Shown: positions 1 through 6,587 of the stretch, piece by piece | Layout: each line of letters opens with the position of its first letter | How positions within the stretch are numbered: position 1 is the first letter of the stretch | Assembly: GCA_020058965.1 (NCBI GenBank) | Contig: JAGVCY010000058.1 | Location: 1 to 7,625, forward strand | Length of the DNA: 7,625 bases | From: Candidatus Omnitrophota bacterium | GTDB taxonomy: Bacteria; Omnitrophota; Gorgyraeia; 2-02-FULL-51-18; JAGOUK01 | Direction: 5' to 3' | Position numbers and translations under genes: made by a program | The notes under the pieces: model-generated | Told to the model about the DNA's origin: nothing | The model's database searches: none | The model's input: only the letters and a program-made list of their open reading frames with translations

Positions 1-15
1 CAAAACTTTTTTCAT
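1..15 (-). CDS. Start of a divergent gene (first five codons only)
   Basis: Only the first codons are inside the window: ATG at 15-13 reading leftwards, encoding M-K-K-V-L before the edge. A perfect AGGAGG (plus-strand CCTCCT at 21-26) sits 5 nt upstream of this ATG, which makes it a convincing translation start despite the tiny visible part. The M-K-K-V-L opening is typical of a Sec signal peptide or lipoprotein leader, so an exported product is likely, but five residues cannot identify it. The gene is divergent from the recQ gene and shares the AT-rich spacer with it. Confidence 0.5.
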
Positions 16-127
16 CGATCCCTCCTGTGTATAAAATTTATATGGGCTTATTGTACTCCGCTTGTCCGTAAATATATTTATAAAAATTATTTCTTTACTC
101 CTGCCACCTCAAACGCTAAATTGCGTC
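16..127. promoter_or_regulatory. AT-rich divergent intergenic region, presumed promoters
   Basis: This spacer separates the left-edge minus-strand gene from recQ. It contains runs such as TATAAAATTTATAT and AAATATATTTATAAAAATTAT. Several -10-like hexamers can be read in both directions, but none pairs with a good -35 at 16-18 bp, so no single promoter is claimed. Its AT richness contrasts with the GC-richer coding sequence and argues that the in-frame TTG at 62 is not the recQ start. Confidence 0.35.
21..26 (-). promoter_or_regulatory. Strong Shine-Dalgarno for the left-edge gene
   Basis: The plus strand reads CCTCCT, so the minus strand has AGGAGG 5 nt before an ATG. This is the best ribosome binding site on the left side of the window and is what decides that a minus-strand gene begins here. 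AT-rich sequence just upstream on the same strand contains TATAAA-like hexamers that could serve as a -10 element, without a clear -35. Confidence 0.55.
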
Positions 128-1981
128 ATGCCGACTCATGCTCCCCCATCCCCCTTGACCGCTCAAAAAATGTCTCAGGCCCTCGAAGCACTGCGTTCGC
201 GCTTCGGGTACCAGGATTTCCGGCTCGAGCAGGAACATATTCTGGAAGCGATCTTTCGTCGGGAAGATCTGCTCGCCATCATGCCCACCGGCGGCGGCAA
301 ATCGCTCTGCTATCAGATTCCGGCCATTTTATCGGACGGCCTCACTGTGGTGATCTCGCCGCTCATCTCGCTCATGAAGGATCAAGTCGACGCTTTGCGC
401 CTGCTCGGCATCGAAGCGGCCTTCCTCAACTCGACGCTCACAACCAACCAATACGCCGATGTGATGCAAAACCTTCGTTCCGGCAAAACCAAGCTTCTCT
501 ATATCGCGCCCGAGCGGCTTTTTTCCCAGGACCGCCAATTTTTGGATTTTTTGCAGTCGCTCAAGGTTGACTTGTGCGCGATCGATGAAGCGCATTGTAT
601 TTCGCAATGGGGTCACGACTTTAGGCCGGAGTATCTCAAACTTTCAATTCTCAAGGAATATTTTCCAGGCGTCCCCGTCGCGGCATTTACTGCCACCGCT
701 GACCCGGCGACTCAGAAGGATATCCTGCATAAGCTCGGCTTGCGTAACCCCCGCACCTTCATCGCCAGCTTCGATCGCGCCAATATTCATTACCGCGTCG
801 AACCCAAGAGCCAATCCTACGGCCAGCTCGTTTCCTTTATTAAGCGCCGCCGCGACGAATCCGGCATCGTGTACTGCCTCTCCCGCCAGTCCGTCGAGAC
901 GCTGTGCGAAAAACTCCAGGCCGACGGCTTCTCCGCGCTTCCCTACCATGCCGGCCTGACCAAGGAAACGCGCGACCGCAATCAGGACCTCTTCCTCAAA
1001 GACGAAGTGAAGATCATGGGCGCGACCATCGCCTTCGGCATGGGCATCAACAAGTCCAACGTCCGCTTCGTCGCTCACATGGACATGCCAAAAAATATTG
1101 AAGGTTACTATCAGGAAACCGGCCGCGCGGGTCGCGACGGGCTGAAGAGCGACGCGCTTTTGTTTTACAGCTCCGGAGATTACGCCAAGCTCGCCAAATT
1201 TGCAGCGATCGACGGTAATCCCCAGCAGACCGCGATCCTACTCGCAAAGCTCGGCCGGATGAGCCGCTTCTGCGAGCTCAACACCTGCCGCCGCAAGCAC
1301 CTGCTTGAATACTTCGGCGAAACTTATGCGGGTGGGACGGGCGCGTCCTGCAATTCCTGCGACAATTGCACCAAAACGATCGTTCGCACCGACGAGTCCG
1401 ATCTGGCCAAAACGGTGATCCGCGCCGTGCAAACGCTCGGCGGCGCGTTTGGCGTGACGACGGTGGCGGATTTTTTAAAAGGGGCGGCTTCGGCCAAGTA
1501 CGCGGGGCGGCACGAGGGACTGGAGGGATACGGCGCGCTCAAAACTCACACCAAGGATACGATCAAGCGAAAAGTTCGGGAGCTGGTTGAGTTGGGAATC
1601 CTGCGGCAGGAAGGTAACGAGTATCCGGTCGTGCGACTGACGGCTAAAGCAGCCGGTGTTTTGGACGGCACCGAGCAGGTTCAGATGACCGTTCTCGCCC
1701 CGCGCATCGAAAAGGAAGAAAAGGGCAAGCCGGAGCGTAAAGAAAAACTCTCCGACCTCTCCTACGACGAAGCGCTGTTTGAAGAATTAAGAAAAGTGCG
1801 TAAGGTCCTCGCGACCCGCGAAAATGTCCCCGCCTACATGATTCTGTCCGACAAATCGCTGATCGAACTCTCCGCCCACAAACCCAAAAACATGGAAGCC
1901 CTTCAGGGCATCTACGGCTTCGGCAAGGTCAAGCTCGAAAAATACGGCTCCACCTTCCTCGACTCGATCAAAAAGTTTTAA
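128..1981 (+). CDS. recQ: ATP-dependent DNA helicase RecQ
   Basis: This is a 3'-5' superfamily 2 DNA helicase that acts in recombination and repair. With the ATG at 128 the protein has 617 residues, close to E. coli RecQ. Visible in order (numbering from 128): motif 0 FGYQDFRLEQ near 26-35, Walker A MPTGGGKS at 52-59, DEAH at 153-156 followed by CISQWGHDFRPEY, AFTATAD, AFGMGINKSNVRFV, and motif VI QETGRAGRDG from about 329. The zinc site is C387, C408, C411, C414 with spacing x20-x2-x2. A winged-helix region follows, and a C-terminal HRDC domain covers about the last 70 residues (YDEALFEELRKVRK to the end). All core motifs are intact. An in-frame TTG at 62 would add 22 residues from promoter-like AT-rich DNA and is unlikely; ATG at 170 (MSQALEALRSRFGY) is the other candidate. 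No start has a recognisable Shine-Dalgarno. It is convergent with the cluster to its right and probably unrelated to it. Confidence 0.95.
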   Translation: MPTHAPPSPLTAQKMSQALEALRSRFGYQDFRLEQEHILEAIFRREDLLAIMPTGGGKSLCYQIPAILSDGLTVVISPLISLMKDQVDALRLLGIEAAFLNSTLTTNQYADVMQNLRSGKTKLLYIAPERLFSQDRQFLDFLQSLKVDLCAIDEAHCISQWGHDFRPEYLKLSILKEYFPGVPVAAFTATADPATQKDILHKLGLRNPRTFIASFDRANIHYRVEPKSQSYGQLVSFIKRRRDESGIVYCLSRQSVETLCEKLQADGFSALPYHAGLTKETRDRNQDLFLKDEVKIMGATIAFGMGINKSNVRFVAHMDMPKNIEGYYQETGRAGRDGLKSDALLFYSSGDYAKLAKFAAIDGNPQQTAILLAKLGRMSRFCELNTCRRKHLLEYFGETYAGGTGASCNSCDNCTKTIVRTDESDLAKTVIRAVQTLGGAFGVTTVADFLKGAASAKYAGRHEGLEGYGALKTHTKDTIKRKVRELVELGILRQEGNEYPVVRLTAKAAGVLDGTEQVQMTVLAPRIEKEEKGKPERKEKLSDLSYDEALFEELRKVRKVLATRENVPAYMILSDKSLIELSAHKPKNMEALQGIYGFGKVKLEKYGSTFLDSIKKF

Positions 1982-2012
1982 TTCCCCGGATCGCCGGTCG
2001 TCCCGAGCCAAT

Positions 2013-2047
2013 AAAAAAAACCAGGATGATCACTCATCCTGGTTTTT
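2013..2047. terminator. Bidirectional intrinsic terminator between recQ and the minus-strand cluster
   Basis: A perfect 9-bp stem CCAGGATGA (2021-2029) / TCATCCTGG (2034-2042) closes a 4-nt loop TCAC. It is flanked by eight A's on the left (2013-2020) and five T's on the right (2043-2047), so a U-tract follows the stem in both directions. It lies 32 nt after the recQ stop and 27 nt beyond the stop of the convergent TPR-barrel gene, as expected for a shared terminator. Confidence 0.9.
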
Positions 2048-2073
2048 CTTAAACCCGCCGCGATAACTTTAGA

Positions 2074-3828
2074 TCAATACTTGAAGTTCCCCATCAGGGC
2101 AAAGAGATGGCCGTCGTACTGGGACCGGTCGTTGCGGTTGTTGAAGTTGAGGTAGGTGTAATCGAATTCGATCTCCCAATTGTCGTTGATCTCGCGCACG
2201 AAGGCGGTCTTCAGCGTCCAGTCATCACCGCGCTTTTGCCGCGTGCGCGCCGGAAACGCAAATTCGGGATATTGGGAGACCGCATAGGAACCCTTCACTT
2301 CGGTCGTCAGCTTGGGCGCGATCGGAAATCCCACCCCCGCGTCGAGCGTGACTTTATTGAGCACATTGTTATCACCCAGCGAGAAGTCGTGCCGATAGCT
2401 GGATCCCAATTTATAAAAGTAGTCCTTCACTTTGGGATCCGGGATCAACTTATGATCCAACCCGATCTCCTCGCTCCAGCCTTCCTTATTGGTGAATTCG
2501 GGTCTGCTGCCCGTGTCGTCCTTCTCGTTGTAGCTCACCGTGTTGGTGACCGACGGCTTGTAGTGCTCCGTCCAATCCCATTCGAGCTCAACGGTGTTCT
2601 TGTACCCAAGACCGTTGTACACGCCATGTTTGGCGTTGTGCGTCCCGCCATTGCGCATGACCACTTCAACGGGCTTGCCAAAAAGACTTCCGTTTTTATG
2701 ACCGAGCGAAATGCCGGCGATGTGGGTCAGCTTGTTCCGCTCGTCCAGCGAGCTGTCCACATACGTGTGCTTCAACGATCCGTCCAGCTTGATCAGCCAA
2801 TCATCCTTATCATAAACATTGAGCGTTCCGCCCAAATTGTACTGCCAGGTACCGGCGTCAATGTCCGCCGCCTTGCGCTGCTCGGCCACGTTCGAGCGCT
2901 TTTTGATATTACTGTCATACGTGTATCCAAAACCGCCCTTGATCTTGAACGGCCCTTTTTTCTTCTTCTCCGTTTTGAGCTTCTTATCCGCCTTCTTGGC
3001 ATAAGGACCGGCCGGGTCGTAGATCTTGGCGAAGCTCAGGTGCTTCTTGGCCTCCGCCGTCATCTTTAATTTTTTAAGCGCCGAGCCCCAGTCCTCATGC
3101 AGCGCGATGCCCAGCGGATCGAGCAGGGCCGCTTTTTCAAACACCGGGATGGCGTTGGCCGCAAGACCGGCCTTGGTCAGAGACGCGCCGGTGTAGCGCA
3201 GAACCATGACGTCCCCGGGGTATTGAGCGGCCATCACTTCGTAAGCGGCGGCGGCACCCGCAAAGTCCTTGGCGGCAAAAAGCTTGGACGCCGGGCTTTC
3301 GGTGAATTGCTTGGGCTTGATCGTCGACGCGGGAGGGTCGAGCGGATCCACGGAGCTCCCCGCGGACAGCTGCGCCGCCATCCGCGCGGCAACATCGGCC
3401 ACGACCGTGTCGGGATGCGCGGAAAGAATATCCTTCAACGTGGCCTGAGCGTCCGCCGCCTTCGAAGCGCGCGCCTGCGCTTCCGCCAAATAAAGCGCCG
3501 CTACGCCGTCGTCCGGCACGCTCTTTAACCGTGCCTGAAGGGGCTCGATACTCTCTTCGAAGCGGCCCGCGCGTCTCAGAGCGTTGGCCAACAACCGCTG
3601 ATACTCGCTCTTTTTGGGGTTCTTCGCGATCTCGGCTCGAATGGCCGAGACGGCTTCATCCGGATTGCCTTTACCCGTCAACTTGGCGGTCGGCGTCTTT
3701 AGAACCTTGCGATAATCCGTCAGGTCCAACTCTCCGGCCAAACCGGCGACCGGCCAAGCCAACATCGCCGTGCCGATGATCACAAGCGCAAAAAACTTAT
3801 AGCCCATCTGTTTAGCTCCTAAGCGCAT
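2074..3828 (-). CDS. Signal peptide + TPR domain + C-terminal outer-membrane beta-barrel protein (candidate polymer secretion porin)
   Basis: With the start at 3828 the protein has 584 residues. The signal peptide (GYKFFALVIIGTAMLAWPVAGLA) ends near residue 31. Alpha-helical TPR-like repeats cover about 45-275 (for example NPDEAVSAIRAEIAKNP, YQRLLANALRRAGRFEESI, AAYEVMAAQYPGDVMVLRYT). A Lys-rich linker (AKKADKKLKTEKKKKGPFK) lies at about 273-292. The remaining ~290 residues look like beta-barrel strands, beginning GGFGYTYDSN and ending LMGNFKY, with a terminal aromatic as in outer-membrane proteins. Known proteins with periplasmic TPRs before a barrel include PgaA, BcsC and PelB (polysaccharide export) and Slam (surface lipoprotein translocation). 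Export of the polymer made by this locus is therefore an inference from architecture. It is last in the minus-strand cluster and overlaps the acidic gene by 17 bp if 3828 is used. A start at 3807 is equally plausible. Confidence 0.8.
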   Translation of the reverse strand: MRLGAKQMGYKFFALVIIGTAMLAWPVAGLAGELDLTDYRKVLKTPTAKLTGKGNPDEAVSAIRAEIAKNPKKSEYQRLLANALRRAGRFEESIEPLQARLKSVPDDGVAALYLAEAQARASKAADAQATLKDILSAHPDTVVADVAARMAAQLSAGSSVDPLDPPASTIKPKQFTESPASKLFAAKDFAGAAAAYEVMAAQYPGDVMVLRYTGASLTKAGLAANAIPVFEKAALLDPLGIALHEDWGSALKKLKMTAEAKKHLSFAKIYDPAGPYAKKADKKLKTEKKKKGPFKIKGGFGYTYDSNIKKRSNVAEQRKAADIDAGTWQYNLGGTLNVYDKDDWLIKLDGSLKHTYVDSSLDERNKLTHIAGISLGHKNGSLFGKPVEVVMRNGGTHNAKHGVYNGLGYKNTVELEWDWTEHYKPSVTNTVSYNEKDDTGSRPEFTNKEGWSEEIGLDHKLIPDPKVKDYFYKLGSSYRHDFSLGDNNVLNKVTLDAGVGFPIAPKLTTEVKGSYAVSQYPEFAFPARTRQKRGDDWTLKTAFVREINDNWEIEFDYTYLNFNNRNDRSQYDGHLFALMGNFKY

Positions 3829-4222
3829 TGTCGACCTCCGCGTCCTCGGCCATCTGACCGCCTTCGGATTCAGCGGAATCGAGCTCATCTTCGCTCATGG
3901 GCTCATCGTCCTCGTCCTCATCCTCGGACAACTCGCCCTCGTCATCGTCGTCCATGTCGTCAAATATCTCGTCGACGGTCTCCTCGATCTCTTCATCCTC
4001 CGCTTCCTCAAATTCGTCGTCGGTGATCTCGTCTTCGGCCTGATCGTCTTCCTCGTCATCGATCTCATCGTCCGAATCAAACAGATCTTCCTCGTCATCG
4101 GCCCATGCCGCCTGAGATCCCAACCGGGGCAAAAGTTCGTCCCACTGAACCGCCAACGTGTTTAGCGGCAGGACCGTAAAAGCAAAGATCATCAGCAGTC
4201 TAAAAAGAAACGAGGTGGGCAT
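3812..4222 (-). CDS. Secreted hyperacidic (Asp/Glu-rich) protein
   Basis: I do not recognise a family. The 136-residue product starts with a hydrophobic export signal (MPTSFLFRLLMIFAFTVLPL), and a likely cleavage falls after AAWA at residue 41, though cleavage after LNTLA (24) is possible. Of the 95 residues after position 41, about 57 are Asp or Glu by hand count, with a single Arg near the C-terminus and no Lys. The tail is low-complexity and probably disordered. The start is supported by GGAGG 6 nt upstream (plus 4229-4233). The coding DNA is a TCN-type trinucleotide low-complexity tract on the plus strand. It is the first gene after the 252-bp spacer and is coupled to the TPR-barrel gene. 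Such a polyanion could bind Ca2+ or basic surfaces such as the Lys-rich linker of its neighbour; that is inference. No cysteine follows the signal peptide, so it is not a lipoprotein. Confidence 0.75.
   Translation of the reverse strand: MPTSFLFRLLMIFAFTVLPLNTLAVQWDELLPRLGSQAAWADDEEDLFDSDDEIDDEEDDQAEDEITDDEFEEAEDEEIEETVDEIFDDMDDDDEGELSEDEDEDDEPMSEDELDSAESEGGQMAEDAEVDNALRS
3816..3839 (-). promoter_or_regulatory. Two alternative ribosome binding sites for the TPR-barrel gene
   Basis: The minus strand has GGAGG (plus 3835-3839) 6 nt before the ATG at 3828, and AGGAG (plus 3816-3820) 8 nt before a second in-frame ATG at 3807. The first start overlaps the end of the acidic gene by 17 bp and gives a longer, more basic signal-peptide n-region (MRLGAKQMGYKFF). 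The second begins 4 nt after the acidic gene's stop and gives a compact signal peptide (MGYKFF). Both are inside or beside the upstream gene's end, consistent with translational coupling. Confidence 0.6.
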
Positions 4223-4269
4223 ATCGATCCTCCGTAAAGCGCATGAGTTTTAACAACAAATCAGTAAGA

Positions 4270-4299
4270 AATATATCAAATCTAGCTACGTGTTAGCAA
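4270..4299 (-). promoter_or_regulatory. Candidate sigma70-type promoter for the acidic/TPR-barrel gene pair
   Basis: On the minus strand TTGCTA (plus 4294-4299, 4 of 6 matches to TTGACA) is followed after 18 bp by TATATT (plus 4270-4275, 5 of 6 matches to TATAAT). This would place the transcript start about 40 nt before the acidic gene's ATG. The region is AT-rich, so chance matches are likely and this is only a candidate. Confidence 0.3.
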
Positions 4300-4332
4300 G
4301 ATTTAGTTTTAGTAACGATTTTTATGGTTAAG

Positions 4333-4352
4333 TTGGACCGGTTGGACCGGTC
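4333..4352. repeat. Tandem 9-mer with embedded inverted repeat
   Basis: TTGGACCGG occurs twice head to tail (4333-4341 and 4342-4350). The same stretch contains an inverted repeat GACCGGT (4336-4342) / ACCGGTC (4346-4352) around the 3-nt spacer TGG. It lies about 35 bp upstream of the candidate -35 on the minus strand, a position compatible with a regulator binding site. No U-tract follows it on either strand, so it does not look like an intrinsic terminator. Confidence 0.5.
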
Positions 4353-4474
4353 GGCTCAGGCGTGCCGGCAGAGCGCCGCAATCAGTTCTGCTGCTATGAT
4401 GCGGAGGAGAGGTCGGTTAACCTCAAATGGGTCGTACTCAAAACATAGACCGCCCTACGCAAGCAAAAAATCGG

Positions 4475-5572
4475 TTAGAAGTTAAAATCCGCCCCGAGCA
4501 TCACGATATGGTTGGAGTACCCAAGCACGTCATCGCGGGTTGTCAGCGAAGGGTCAATGTCCGTTGTGACATTTGATTCCACATATGAATATTTAGCCCC
4601 GACGCTGATGTTCTCGGTGAGATCGTAGTCAAGCCCTACCCCAACCGTGAAGATGTCGTCCTCCCGGCCCGCATGCAGCGGATCGCTCGCCACCGAATTA
4701 CTCGTGGTGTAATTCCGGAAGTCGTACTCATAGAACGGTGTGATATGCCATTTCGGCATGAACTCATAGTTCACATTAACACCCACCGCATGCTGGTCAT
4801 AAGAAATATCATCATCCACCGCGGGATCATTGTCGCTACCCTCGGCATCCAGTGTTGTATACACATAGTAGGGCGACACCTTCAGATTGGGCAACACATC
4901 GTCAAAAATAAGCTTAACATCGATGTTGTGGGTCAAATTGTCGCGTTCGTCAAAGGCACTCGCATAATCATTATCCTCAAGGACATAGAGAACCCTAAAC
5001 CGGATCACGCGAGTCAACCGCTTCCAATAGCTGACGCTGAACATGTCTTTTCCGAGCTCGGATTTGCTGTAACTGGCGGTGTCTTCATCAAACAGGTAGC
5101 GGTTAAAGTAACTGGGTAAGCGGGTGTAGCGGAATTTTACAATATCATCATATCGGGTCACACGCTGCTTGAATTCGAAGCTGTACTGCTGGTAATCCTT
5201 GTTGTCGTTCTCTCCGTAAATATTCCAATTGGATCTGAATTCAAAACGCGTCGGCCGGCCCTTCGCAAATTCCTTTTCGAGGTACACACCCGCCGTATAA
5301 TCCTGGACCCAGTCGTCAATACTTTCAACATCCACAAATTTGGTGGTGCGCTGCAATCCGGCATCATAGTTCTGGATGTCGTCATCCGAATAAGATTGCG
5401 CGTTCGATTCATAACGGCCGCCGACCGATCCGGTGAGCGCGGCATCCATCCCGGAATCACCGATATTGCTCCAATGGAAGGGATTGGATTCCGTTTGGGC
5501 GGCCCATACATCACCACCGCCGAACGCCAGGAACATCGTCGACACAACCGTTATCGTTCGAATCAATTTCAT
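4475..5572 (-). CDS. Outer-membrane beta-barrel protein (putative porin-like)
   Basis: The 365-residue product begins with a signal peptide (MKLIRTITVVSTMFLAFGGG, cleavage near DVWA-AQ at about 24). After that it consists of alternating amphipathic, aromatic-rich strands with Asp/Asn-rich turns, for example VGGRYESNAQSYSDDD, FEFRSNWNIYGEND, HITPFYEYDFRNY and ISVGAKYSYVESN. It ends ADFNF, the terminal Phe expected for BAM-assembled barrels. The size and style are like the putative beta-barrel porin 2 / EpsL-like proteins often coded in extracellular polymer loci, but that family call is from memory of the pattern. The start at 5572 is chosen because AAGGA lies 7 nt upstream (plus 5580-5584); the in-frame ATG at 5590 has no such site and would add six residues (MTKDDD) that spoil the signal peptide. 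It is 31 bp downstream of the basic anchored protein, so probably co-transcribed with it. Channel or structural role for the exported polymer is inferred. Confidence 0.8.
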   Translation of the reverse strand: MKLIRTITVVSTMFLAFGGGDVWAAQTESNPFHWSNIGDSGMDAALTGSVGGRYESNAQSYSDDDIQNYDAGLQRTTKFVDVESIDDWVQDYTAGVYLEKEFAKGRPTRFEFRSNWNIYGENDNKDYQQYSFEFKQRVTRYDDIVKFRYTRLPSYFNRYLFDEDTASYSKSELGKDMFSVSYWKRLTRVIRFRVLYVLEDNDYASAFDERDNLTHNIDVKLIFDDVLPNLKVSPYYVYTTLDAEGSDNDPAVDDDISYDQHAVGVNVNYEFMPKWHITPFYEYDFRNYTTSNSVASDPLHAGREDDIFTVGVGLDYDLTENISVGAKYSYVESNVTTDIDPSLTTRDDVLGYSNHIVMLGADFNF

Positions 5573-5603
5573 GTCATCATCCTTTGTCATGCGATCGCCA
5601 AGA

Positions 5604-6587
5604 TTATAAAGAAACCCCCGGAACAGCCGACGCCATCACCGGCTCCGACACGGGAGCGGCATAGGCCCTTGCCAACACTCGACTGACTCCTCTTCGTCCA
5701 ACGGCAAAAATAGAGTACCTATGCTTTCCAACCGGCACGTAAGTATACACAAATGCGGAGCGGCCGACAACTGTTCCCGCATCCGCGCCCGCAATCGTAA
5801 CACCCTCGTCTTTAGGGACCAACATGTTCCTCTTGATCTTAATTTTTGAGTCCTGTCGGATCAGGATCGCGTAATCGGCCTTGCCGGTCATCGGATCACC
5901 CGTTCCCGCCCACCGCGTAAGCAACCTGAGTTGTGCCGGACCCTCCACGTCGAACACGACGCTCTTTTTTGATCCCAAGCGGTGGTAATTTCTGTCCTTG
6001 CCACCCACCTGGATGAGTACTTTTTTTCCCGCGCGTGAGGGTCTGATCCGGCTCCACAAATACTCCCGCACTATGGATGTCTGGTACAAAAACCTCACAT
6101 TCACTCGCCCGTTTTGTTTTGCCGGCATTGTCAGCTGAACCCGGTGCAAACCGTCGGGCACATTGACCCGGTATGTTCGAAGTCGCCCCAGGGCGAACCT
6201 CGGGTCTGATTCGTAGCGGGTCATGTAGGATCGGGAATTGCTTCGCGAGTACTGCCGGCCCTTTTGACTATCCAATTGGACGCGCAGGATGTATCGTCCG
6301 TTGGGAGTGCTACTCACAGAGTCCAGATGGCCCCGGGTCAAAATATCCAGCCGGCCAGGCCCCTGAACTTCGACCGCAAGTCGATCTCCCTGAGCGATCT
6401 GCTGATATTCATTGCGCTTGCCTTGCGTCACCAGGACGACCGGGTTGATCGGAATGAGGGGCCGTAGCACCATTCTGTTTTGATCTCTTTCCGCCAATTC
6501 CTTATGGCTTCCCACCCATACCCATCCGACTATGGCTGCGATGAGAATGAAGACATACAACTTCGCATAGCCCTTTGGGACCGTCAT
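5604..6587 (-). CDS. Basic inner-membrane-anchored periplasmic protein with internal duplication
   Basis: I do not recognise a named family. The 327-residue protein has one N-terminal membrane segment (about 10-26, LYVFILIAAIVGWVWVG) without an obvious cleavage site, so it is probably anchored with its bulk in the periplasm. The rest is two related beta-rich units: about 50-166 and 189-310. Matching landmarks are VEVQGPGRLDILTR (72-85) with FDVEGPAQLRLLTR (212-225), and YRVNVPDGLHRVQL (139-152) with YTYVPVGKHRYSIF (271-284). By hand count it has about 53 Arg/Lys against 23 Asp/Glu, strongly cationic, which would suit contact with a polyanion. Its ATG overlaps the stop of the PgsW-like gene in an ATGA arrangement (6584-6587) and it has no Shine-Dalgarno of its own, so it is probably made by translational coupling. 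A role in poly-gamma-glutamate handling is inferred from this coupling. Confidence 0.75.
   Translation of the reverse strand: MTVPKGYAKLYVFILIAAIVGWVWVGSHKELAERDQNRMVLRPLIPINPVVLVTQGKRNEYQQIAQGDRLAVEVQGPGRLDILTRGHLDSVSSTPNGRYILRVQLDSQKGRQYSRSNSRSYMTRYESDPRFALGRLRTYRVNVPDGLHRVQLTMPAKQNGRVNVRFLYQTSIVREYLWSRIRPSRAGKKVLIQVGGKDRNYHRLGSKKSVVFDVEGPAQLRLLTRWAGTGDPMTGKADYAILIRQDSKIKIKRNMLVPKDEGVTIAGADAGTVVGRSAFVYTYVPVGKHRYSIFAVGRRGVSRVLARAYAAPVSEPVMASAVPGVSL

Larger units (their letters stand above)
4223..4474. other. 252-bp intergenic region with repeats, no gene seen
   Basis: The part nearest the acidic gene (about 4240-4330) is AT-rich and fits a promoter and leader on the minus strand. The part from about 4333 to 4425 is GC-richer and carries a tandem 9-mer, an inverted repeat and the palindrome TGCCGGCA (4363-4370). 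A second inverted repeat, GAGGT/ACCTC (4409-4413/4420-4424), has no T-tract on either side. No ORF here has both a start and a ribosome binding site. I see no convincing terminator for the beta-barrel gene ending at 4475, so read-through into the acidic gene is possible. Confidence 0.6.

Noticed and set aside
62..127. TTG at 62 as the recQ start
   Set aside because: It would code an AT-rich stretch that looks like promoter DNA, has no Shine-Dalgarno, and adds 22 residues without counterpart in RecQ; ATG at 128 or 170 is more natural.
644..1078. 144-codon open frame on the minus strand inside recQ
   Set aside because: It is a shadow of the recQ reading frame, which carries all helicase motifs.
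2107..3069. 320-codon open frame on the plus strand
   Set aside because: It lies antisense within the TPR-barrel gene, its translation has no recognisable domain, and the minus-strand frame has a signal peptide, TPRs and barrel strands.
3895..4098. Arg/Thr/Met-rich frame on the minus strand
   Set aside because: It is the shifted frame of the Asp/Glu-rich repeat; the acidic frame has the signal peptide and the ribosome binding site.
3895..4110. Trinucleotide low-complexity tract as a CRISPR or satellite repeat
   Set aside because: The pattern is irregular TCN triplets explained by Asp/Glu codons in the acidic gene; there are no fixed repeat units or spacers.
4409..4424. GAGGT/ACCTC hairpin as a terminator for the beta-barrel gene
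   Set aside because: The stem is only 5 bp with a 6-nt loop and no T-tract follows in the direction of transcription.
4396..4485. 29-codon basic plus-strand ORF (MMRRRGRLTSNG...)
   Set aside because: It has no Shine-Dalgarno, overlaps the end of the beta-barrel gene, and is short enough to be chance.
5573..5590. ATG at 5590 as the beta-barrel start
   Set aside because: It would add MTKDDD before the signal peptide and lacks a Shine-Dalgarno, while ATG at 5572 has AAGGA 7 nt upstream.
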